From: Alteromonas gracilis
GTDB taxonomy: Bacteria > Pseudomonadota > Gammaproteobacteria > Enterobacterales > Alteromonadaceae
NCBI RefSeq assembly: GCF_002993325.1
Contig: NZ_PVNO01000028.1
Coordinates: 62,001 to 126,000 of the forward strand
DNA length: 64,000 nt
Reading direction: 5' to 3'
The translations under genes and the position numbers were made by a program. The stretch's first letter is position 1, and every line of letters begins with the position of its first letter. The notes under the pieces are model-generated. The model worked only from the letters and a program-made list of their open reading frames with translations. It did no database searches and was not told the origin of the DNA. Positions 58,187-64,000 of the stretch are shown here, piece by piece.

Positions 58187-58592
58187 TGGATAAATCCTTG
58201 TTTGCGATCTCTCTTCGTTTTACGTTGAATTCGCGCAGCCTATCTTGGTCAATAGATGTGATATAGGTCCGGTCAAAGACTGGAATGTGATACTTTGTCA
58301 GTGCGCCAATATAGTCCTTGTAAGCAACCTTGCCTGTGTCCATTGCAAGTTCGTGCTCCATTTGTTCAATAGCTTTCTTTGCGACATCACGGAACCGCTT
58401 GCTCGTCGATAGCGTGCCAGTTTCAATTTTGATCTTGTACTCAGTTCGAAGATACCGAGCGGTCGCCTTTGCTTCTTCTTAGTCCTTTTGTTTTGTTGCT
58501 TTGCAATACCATTTCCCAAACAGCTGAAAACGTGCGTACCACCGTTTACTGTTATCCTGTAAAAAGACATACAACGTATCATCGATGTCATG
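58155..58592 (-). pseudogene. Integrase fragment (N-terminal part), stop-interrupted and truncated
   Basis: Reading the minus strand from 58592 gives tyrosine-recombinase-like N-terminal sequence ('DDTLYVFLQDNSKRWYARFQ' then 'GKWYCKATKQKD'), an in-frame TAA at 58489-58491, then 'EEAKATARYLRTEYKIKIE' and 'LREFNVKRREIANKDLSKST'. There is no in-frame ATG at the start. After 'ILNHNAA' it ends at a TGA (58155-58157) exactly where mdaB sequence begins. The catalytic C-terminal half is gone. It is the remains of a mobile element. Homology judged by eye. Confidence 0.7.
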
Positions 58593-58886
58593 TCAATCAA
58601 GTTGATTAGCCATTGTGTACTGCCTTGCAAAGAATAATATCGTGCGTACTTGGATGGTACGTGAAACGCTTTCAGTCGCAACCGGAAGTAGATAGTTGCT
58701 GTTAAGTCTTATTAACGTTACCAATCTTTTGTCTTCTAGACGACGTTTAAAACTTGATAGCGACAAAGTCAATTAAGGGCGCAAAGATCCTACAGTTCAC
58801 AAAGTGTTGATTAAAAAATGAACATCCTGTAAGTTGAAAGTATCTTTTTTCTTTTTTTAACTTCGCGCATGTAAAGGATGACACTC

Positions 58887-59198
58887 ATGCGATTCAGGAC
58901 AAGTGTTCAGGCAAAAATCTTAACGATAATTAGCATCATCTTCATCTCTTCTGGTTGTGCCCTTCAATATGTCGATAATGAAGGCAATCACAATACGATC
59001 GGTTTTGTGAATATCAAAAGCAATACAAATCTAAACAGCGAATACTGCACTGTTGAAAACATTGAAGTAACCACCTTTGGCATAAGCGGGATAAACATGC
59101 CCTCTCATGGCGCATTGACCTTGGGCTATTCCACTAATACCACCAAAATAATTCAATCAACATCAAGAAAGGAAACAGAAGATGAAATGGAGAACTAG
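58887..59198 (+). CDS. Small lipoprotein of unknown function, first of a coupled trio
   Basis: 103 residues from the ATG at 58887; AAAGGA at 58873-58878 gives proper spacing, while an ATG at 58878 would be too close. Lipobox 'SSGC' with Cys24. The segment 62-85 ('TTFGISGINMPSHGALTLGY') resembles a repeat present twice in the next protein. The end overlaps the next gene by 17 bases. Function unknown. Confidence 0.7.
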   Translation: MRFRTSVQAKILTIISIIFISSGCALQYVDNEGNHNTIGFVNIKSNTNLNSEYCTVENIEVTTFGISGINMPSHGALTLGYSTNTTKIIQSTSRKETEDEMEN

Positions 59199-60207
59199 TA
59201 TAATTTTTATCTTAGCCTCCTTAACCATGGGATGCGCAAGTCGAGACGAAGCGGTATTTGTAACTAGTACATCGATAAGCGTCTTGGAGGGAGACACTAA
59301 GCCCGCAGGATTAAATGTCGGTTACAAAAGAGTGGAAGGATACATCGGACCTAATAATGCCGATGGCACTGCGCCACCAGTATTAGCCTCTATCGAGTCG
59401 AACTCTTCAATCACCAACCCAAAATATCGTCAGCTTTATGCCACTGGGGACGCGGCTGTTATCGCGGTTGGTGGGCAGCCTGCTGCCGTATCGACAGGCT
59501 CAGTAACCAAATCCGATGTCATGTTTTTCGGGACATCTACAAACATAGGCTTGAGTATTGGCACGACATCGGACATTCCTGACAGCTTTAACTTAGGATA
59601 CAAGAGACAAGAATTATCTGTCATTCCTTTAGTAAAAGACGGTGATAAGTACCGATACCCGTCGGTCATAGCATCGATTGATAATGTAACTGAAACCAGT
59701 GTTGAAAATGTATCGTTGAATACTAATCAATTCTTCGCATCAGGTAATGCAGCCCGTGCACTTGCGCCAGAATTAGGCAACACTTTCATAGAAAGATCGA
59801 ATGTTACACTCGATGCCGCGCAGAAGGTTGAGTCAAGTAGCATACTTAGTTGCTATTCAGGGATTGCACTAAATGACTTGGAAAAGGTTTGGAGGCATGC
59901 CACTGACCTCAACCTATTTCGAGAAGGAGAAGCCGAACTAGGAGAAATATATACTTTTTTAATGGAGCAACTTGACAGTGCGGTTGGTGTAATCGCTCCC
60001 ACGCCCAATAGCGTTGAAAATGGGGGAGCTGACACAAGAGGCAACAATAGCCCACAAATTGTCGTAACTAACTACGACGTTCTGGTTAACGCTAACAAAG
60101 TCTACTCGCAGTCTGTCAATATATCGAATGCACTAGAAACTGATCGATTAGTAGATTTAAAACAACACAGAGCGTTTGTCTGTGGCCTTTCCAAAACCAA
60201 TCGTTAA
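59182..60207 (+). CDS. Lipoprotein with two internal repeats, unknown function
   Basis: 341 residues; AAAGGA ribosome site 8 bases before the ATG. Lipobox 'LTMGC' with Cys18. Residues about 25-92 and 113-192 are two related units. Each has an 'F-x-TSTxI' start, a '-LNxGYKR-' strand, a 'V(L/I)ASI(E/D)' strand and an 'ATGDAA' or 'ASGNAA' end. A third copy of the first half lies in the previous protein. The C-terminal third is different and ends without a membrane segment. Probably a periplasmic or outer-membrane-attached beta-rich protein. Its stop overlaps the next small gene (TAATG). Confidence 0.7.
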   Translation: MKWRTSIIFILASLTMGCASRDEAVFVTSTSISVLEGDTKPAGLNVGYKRVEGYIGPNNADGTAPPVLASIESNSSITNPKYRQLYATGDAAVIAVGGQPAAVSTGSVTKSDVMFFGTSTNIGLSIGTTSDIPDSFNLGYKRQELSVIPLVKDGDKYRYPSVIASIDNVTETSVENVSLNTNQFFASGNAARALAPELGNTFIERSNVTLDAAQKVESSSILSCYSGIALNDLEKVWRHATDLNLFREGEAELGEIYTFLMEQLDSAVGVIAPTPNSVENGGADTRGNNSPQIVVTNYDVLVNANKVYSQSVNISNALETDRLVDLKQHRAFVCGLSKTNR

Positions 60208-60383
60208 TGGATTCAAATATGCCTAGCATGACTATTTTGTGTAAAGAATGCGCTAAAAAAAAGCGCGAGATAGAAGAAAACGGTGCATTTGAAGTAGTTT
60301 CTTGTAAGCCATTGAGCGCGCAGCAAAATGTGCCCGAAGAACAGAAGAAATGCGAGATTAAATGGAAGATTCGTAGATCGTAA
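60207..60383 (+). CDS. 58-residue CxxC protein, translationally coupled
   Basis: ATG at 60207 shares its first base with the previous stop (TAATG), a classic coupling signal. The peptide starts MDSNMPSMTILCKECAKKKR and has further cysteines at 33 and 49, with many Lys and Glu. The Cys-x2-Cys could bind zinc or act in redox. No signal peptide, so cytoplasmic, unlike its two lipoprotein partners. No family recognised. Confidence 0.6.
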   Translation: MDSNMPSMTILCKECAKKKREIEENGAFEVVSCKPLSAQQNVPEEQKKCEIKWKIRRS

Positions 60384-60620
60384 GGTCGCACACTACTGTG
60401 CTACAAGAAAATAGAATAAATGGCAATAATCTATCTTTCTGCTGATTTGGAAGGTGCGGAAATTCAGAGTATGCTTGTTAGTAATCACCTAGAGAACCAC
60501 AAGTGTCTAGGAAATCAGTAGCTATTACAGACTAGCAGAGGCATTGTGAAAACAGTTTTGCCTTAAGGTGTTTTATTGTATTGGCGAAACTACGTTATTC
60601 ACATTGAGATATGAGCCATT

Positions 60621-61454
60621 TTACTTATTCTCTTTGTTTTCATCTTGACGCGAGTTATTCTGCGCCCATTGCCCACGCTCAACGCTGATTAACTGCTCGC
60701 AATTTTCTACCAGCAGGTTAAAGGCTTTTCGACGGTCTTTATACATTCCCGCGACAGCTCTGAACTGGGCCAGATGCGACTTTAGGTCTTCACAGGTGCT
60801 TCTAAATTTAATCCAATTGGTCTGAAACTGGAACAAACTCAACATTCCCGAGATGGCGGCACTTAGCCCCCCTAAGGACGCTATCAAGAAATTCTCTGGT
60901 GATGGCATGCTGCTAAAAACCGGTACAGAGGCGGCCGCTATGACAGCGACAGTTTGGAAGAGATAAAAGTAGAAGCGGCTTCTCGTGGCCTTATTGTCAT
61001 ACCTGGCAACGAGGCCATCCAAACGTTTGAGGTAGTTGGTTTGCCTTGCAGTGAGGTGTTCATCCATTTCCACGGGTTCGTACATCAACTCAAATTTGCA
61101 CTTTTTTATGGCGTAAGCATCGCCTCCAACGGCTCGATCAAATACCAAATAATCGCCTGTTTCGTATGACGTTTTCCCTTCAAGCGTGTCAATGTCACCA
61201 TCTTCCGTAGCTTCCTCGGCCCATACAGCGCCGATTTTATTGAACTGACCCGGTGAGATTTCCTGATAATTGCTATGAAAATAGTCTGCGGCTACAGTGT
61301 AGATATCCCCGCCATTATTCAAAAGCCAGTCACCTTGTACGCTTGTTTGCTCGTTGTTCCACTTGCGATAAGAAAAACCGTCAAAATCCAAGTCCAGCCT
61401 GACAGCGGTGACATGAAAATTGTCCCGTTTGCGATACTCTATTCGTTTGCTCAC
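60621..61454 (-). CDS. GDW/GDY-repeat plus SLATT-like (DUF4231) membrane protein
   Basis: 277 residues. The N-terminal part (about 12-128) has two related units around 'GDWLLNNGGDIYTV' (41-54) and 'GDYLVFDRAVGGDAYAI' (100-116), a compact beta-type domain. Residues 134-265 match the SLATT/DUF4231 pattern: a helix, two membrane segments (about 161-181 and 188-208) and a conserved helix after them ('KFRSTCEDLKSHLAQFRAVAG'). SLATT proteins are predicted pore-forming effectors in bacterial conflict systems. It starts 58 bases after the WD40 gene ends, same strand, so the two are likely one operon. Confidence 0.8.
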   Translation of the reverse strand: MSKRIEYRKRDNFHVTAVRLDLDFDGFSYRKWNNEQTSVQGDWLLNNGGDIYTVAADYFHSNYQEISPGQFNKIGAVWAEEATEDGDIDTLEGKTSYETGDYLVFDRAVGGDAYAIKKCKFELMYEPVEMDEHLTARQTNYLKRLDGLVARYDNKATRSRFYFYLFQTVAVIAAASVPVFSSMPSPENFLIASLGGLSAAISGMLSLFQFQTNWIKFRSTCEDLKSHLAQFRAVAGMYKDRRKAFNLLVENCEQLISVERGQWAQNNSRQDENKENK

Positions 61455-61512
61455 CTTTTACTCTCTCCAGTCAAACGCATTGACGCAGGTTATTTCATTA
61501 CAGTTGCCTGTA

Positions 61513-64000
61513 TTAATTCGACAGATATTCACCGATTGGGATGTAATAGCGTTGGTCTGCTTCACTTATAATGTAGTCGGCATCCTCTTCACTGATTGCT
61601 TGTTTGGATAGTTCCCTTAGTTCCGGGAATCCAGGTAATATAGGGACTAATAGTTGCTCGCCACTGCTTGTGACAAGCATAGTATTGTGTTGGTCGATGA
61701 CTGTAACACCAAACAAGTGGGCGTGTTGCAACTGCGGATTTTTGTAAAAGAGTTGCACTTTTTGTTCTACGAGGTCCCAAACCCGCAATTGACCAATGTT
61801 CGTAACCCCTACCAGTCTCGCATCGCTATCATCACCGATAAAATCGATCGCCGAAAAATCCTCTCTCAGTTGCAAAGCCGTCATTTGCCGATTCAAAAAA
61901 TCGTAAAGATGTACTTGCTGATAAGTCATGGTGGCAGCCCAGCGGCCTCCTTGACTAAACACTATTTCATCGGCATTGGTGACCGAATTGGGTAAATCGA
62001 TGACGGTAGAGAGGTCCGGGATTCTTAAGACAGAGGCAATATCATCTGATCTGGCTATCACCGCAAATTTGCCCGACGGGTGAAATGCAGTATTAGGGTA
62101 GTAAGAACGACCATCAGAGTTGAGCGGTAAGGTAGTGGTGGATAACTGCTGAAATGTGTTAGCGTCCCAAAGACTTAAAGTGTTTTCACTATGCATCACC
62201 AAAATATGCTGGCGATTTGCAGCAATGCTATGGATGTTAGTTATCGAATCTGTATCGGGCAAGGCTTGAAATGATGGAGCGTCAATATCAGTAAGATCCA
62301 GTACTTCTATGTCAACTCCTGTGGCAGCAACAAATCGATGTTGAGCAATTTTTGCAATCTGATTGTAACCACTGGCTTTATTTCGAATAGGGCGCACGTT
62401 GTCTTTCTGTGAACTCTTTTGCCAGAGAAAAAGTTCACCGCTGTCATTCCCAGCCAACAGATAGTTTCCACTTTCGCCAAATTCAATCGTGCGCACAAAG
62501 GAGCCTGAATCTGACTTCTCAGGCTCAAGCACATGGCGCTCAATAAGCGAGGCTTCAGGCAATGACCAAAACGCAAGCTCCCCTTCGTGAGTGCCAATGG
62601 CCGCCAGCTCCTCATCAGAACTCACAGCAACCTCAGATACCGTGCCTTTATGGGCTGCGAATTTTAGAGGCTGCCCAAGTTTTGTGTAGCTGAAAAAACG
62701 TATTGTCGTGTCCTCTGATGCCGCGGCGAAAACATCCTTACCCATACTTAGCCCAGATACCATACCAGAATTTTCACTGATATCGGTTCTTGTCCCCTTT
62801 GATTCTGTGTCAAACAACATGATCCTGCCGATGTTGTCCGCTACAGCCAACCACTTTCCATCGGGCGAGAAAGAGGCCGTATTTAAAAACAGACCATCAA
62901 CTTTCGCTTCGACAGTGAGAGAGGACTCACCATTGCGCAAAGCATCAATAGCGTAAACTATGATGTGCCCCTCTTCACTGACCATGGCCACCTGGTCTTG
63001 GGCTTCGTCAACCGTTACCCAGAGCAAGGCCGAGGAGTGTTTCTCTTGTTTAATCAGATGGCCTTTTTTGTCGTACACCGTCAGTAGACCATACTCATAA
63101 TCCTGATCGCTACCCACGACAAACACCAAGCCTGATTTTTCGTGTATGCTTGCGCACCAAGCAAACATTGCATCATTCGCATCAATAAGTAATTCCTGCT
63201 GGAAATCAGGCGTCTTTAATATCTCAACCTTTCCATCAACATCAGTGATTACAACTAACTGCTCTGAACGGGTACCCGTCAAACACACCGGCAATGCGCT
63301 TTCATGTATTATTTGATTTACCCTGTTTTCATCTATGAGGTACTCTTGTAAGCCGTCTATGTTGTCTACTACCAATAGTTTGTTTTGACTAGTTAAATCA
63401 ACGAATCCTATGATTGCCGCTTCATTACCATCAGCGTTTTTTTTACCTGCTAAACCTAACGATAGCCTTGGCAGGTAGGGACCTGGGGTGTGGATATCTT
63501 CGATATAGAAATCCCCATATCTAGTCACAGCCGTAATTGAATCGTCCTCCTCGTTCCATGCAACATCGTACATTTGTGATTCGAAATTCATTAGTTCAAT
63601 TTGTTGTAACTCTTGGTATGCCAATCCCAATGCAACGTTTGCCTGCCAAACATAAGGGCGGGGACTGTCAGTATCCGGTAATGCTTGAAGTGCTAAACTA
63701 ACCCCCATCGCAGGACTATTATCTTTTACTGCATCGTGAGCGTGATTGGCTAGAGCACTCGACTCTCCTTTAAGTGCTCTAGACTCTTGTATCTTGGCTA
63801 GTCTTTGCTCATTCAAAGCCCAGGCTGTCAAACCAGACAGGATGATGATGACAAATGTGGCTAAGCTAGTATAGAGAGTATTGGCTTTTCTCAGCTCTCG
63901 TTTATTTCTTAAATTGTGCGCTGTTAGTTCATCGCCTTTGATGTCAAAAAGGGTTGCCGTCAATTTGTACAAACCGTCGTTAATCTGTTCACGGGAAGTA
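61513..64000 (-). CDS. Membrane-anchored WD40-repeat protein, N-terminus beyond window
   Basis: The frame is open to the right edge, so the gene is 5' partial; the TTG at 63972 is not convincing as a start. About 828 residues visible. The first 60 hold a charged stretch ('LRNKRELRKAN') and one transmembrane helix ('LATFVIIILSGLTAWAL'). A Leu/Ala-rich helix ('GVSLALQALPDTD') follows, then many WD40-type repeats such as 'GKWLAVADNIGRIMLFD', 'DEELAAIGTHEGELAFW' and 'GNYLLAGNDSGELFLWQ'. This layout occurs in proteins that carry an N-terminal TIR, NACHT or caspase-like effector before the helix. That part is outside the window, so the effector type is not known. Confidence 0.8.
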   Translation of the reverse strand, partial: TSREQINDGLYKLTATLFDIKGDELTAHNLRNKRELRKANTLYTSLATFVIIILSGLTAWALNEQRLAKIQESRALKGESSALANHAHDAVKDNSPAMGVSLALQALPDTDSPRPYVWQANVALGLAYQELQQIELMNFESQMYDVAWNEEDDSITAVTRYGDFYIEDIHTPGPYLPRLSLGLAGKKNADGNEAAIIGFVDLTSQNKLLVVDNIDGLQEYLIDENRVNQIIHESALPVCLTGTRSEQLVVITDVDGKVEILKTPDFQQELLIDANDAMFAWCASIHEKSGLVFVVGSDQDYEYGLLTVYDKKGHLIKQEKHSSALLWVTVDEAQDQVAMVSEEGHIIVYAIDALRNGESSLTVEAKVDGLFLNTASFSPDGKWLAVADNIGRIMLFDTESKGTRTDISENSGMVSGLSMGKDVFAAASEDTTIRFFSYTKLGQPLKFAAHKGTVSEVAVSSDEELAAIGTHEGELAFWSLPEASLIERHVLEPEKSDSGSFVRTIEFGESGNYLLAGNDSGELFLWQKSSQKDNVRPIRNKASGYNQIAKIAQHRFVAATGVDIEVLDLTDIDAPSFQALPDTDSITNIHSIAANRQHILVMHSENTLSLWDANTFQQLSTTTLPLNSDGRSYYPNTAFHPSGKFAVIARSDDIASVLRIPDLSTVIDLPNSVTNADEIVFSQGGRWAATMTYQQVHLYDFLNRQMTALQLREDFSAIDFIGDDSDARLVGVTNIGQLRVWDLVEQKVQLFYKNPQLQHAHLFGVTVIDQHNTMLVTSSGEQLLVPILPGFPELRELSKQAISEEDADYIISEADQRYYIPIGEYLSN

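Noticed and set aside
58298-58681. 127-codon minus-strand frame
   Set aside because: It is the wrong frame across the integrase remnant; the neighbouring frame gives recognisable integrase sequence.
60420-60521. 33-codon plus-strand frame after the CxxC gene
   Set aside because: It has an ATG and reads cleanly, but no ribosome site, no coupling and no recognisable sequence. Too weak to call.
1-64000. CRISPR arrays, tRNA, rRNA, complete insertion sequences
   Set aside because: No regular direct repeats with spacers, no cloverleaf sequences and no intact transposase genes were seen in the window.

Overview
The window reads like the chromosome of a moderately AT-rich marine gammaproteobacterium, most likely Alteromonas or a close relative. 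The reasons are several TonB-dependent receptors, a complete pqq locus with a PedF-type cytochrome, a PQQ-dependent alcohol dehydrogenase, mntP with its Mn riboswitch, and gene families typical of Alteromonadales. This is judged by eye from the proteins, not from a database search.

Region 1 (about 1-24.6 kb) is a PQQ-dependent alcohol oxidation locus. It opens with a regulatory set: a FIST-domain sensor of the NosP type (cut by the left edge), an overlapping multi-PAS hybrid histidine kinase of the NahK/ErcS' type, and a convergent LuxR-type response regulator. A SHOCT-tailed exported protein and a porin follow. Next comes a TonB receptor with a long aspartate run. Then come pqqF-like, pqqE, pqqD, pqqC, pqqB and a 23-codon pqqA, with an attenuator-like hairpin between pqqA and pqqB. 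Upstream is a tightly overlapping operon for a PQQ-associated ABC system (binding protein, beta-propeller, ATPase, permease) ending in an M17 aminopeptidase. Divergent from it are an MxaJ/XoxJ-like binding protein, the quinoprotein alcohol dehydrogenase (its Asp-x-Asp signature predicts a lanthanide-dependent enzyme) and cytochrome c550. A palindrome of the form TCCTCCT-(N2 or N5)-AGGAGGA lies in front of all these units. It occurs five times and six start points face one. It is the best candidate for a local operator and is probably bound by the response regulator at 3.5-4.1 kb.

Region 2 (24.6-58.1 kb) is mostly ordinary chromosome: an AEC transporter, a 7TM diguanylate cyclase, an SAHH-like protein with an M24 peptidase, selO, a Na/Pi symporter, a beta-CASP MBL protein, a DUF1439 lipoprotein, the yybP-ykoY riboswitch with mntP, an exported sortilin/BNR-repeat protein, and two TonB receptors (one followed by a DUF6314-like gene). 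After these come an EamA transporter, a LysR regulator, an AI-2E family permease, a large hybrid histidine kinase, a Tat-exported Gfo/Idh/MocA oxidoreductase, an ADP-ribosylglycohydrolase, a lipase, a RidA protein and a peroxiredoxin.

Region 3 (58.1-64 kb) looks like accessory DNA. It starts with a direct fusion of a 5'-truncated mdaB-like gene to a C-terminally truncated, stop-interrupted integrase fragment. Then come three translationally coupled plus-strand genes: two lipoproteins that share an internal repeat, and a 58-residue CxxC protein. Convergent to them, on the minus strand, are a protein joining a duplicated GDW/GDY-type domain to a SLATT-like two-helix membrane domain, and a membrane-anchored WD40 protein whose N-terminal part lies beyond the right edge. 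The last two resemble prokaryotic conflict-system components and are the best candidate for an undescribed system.
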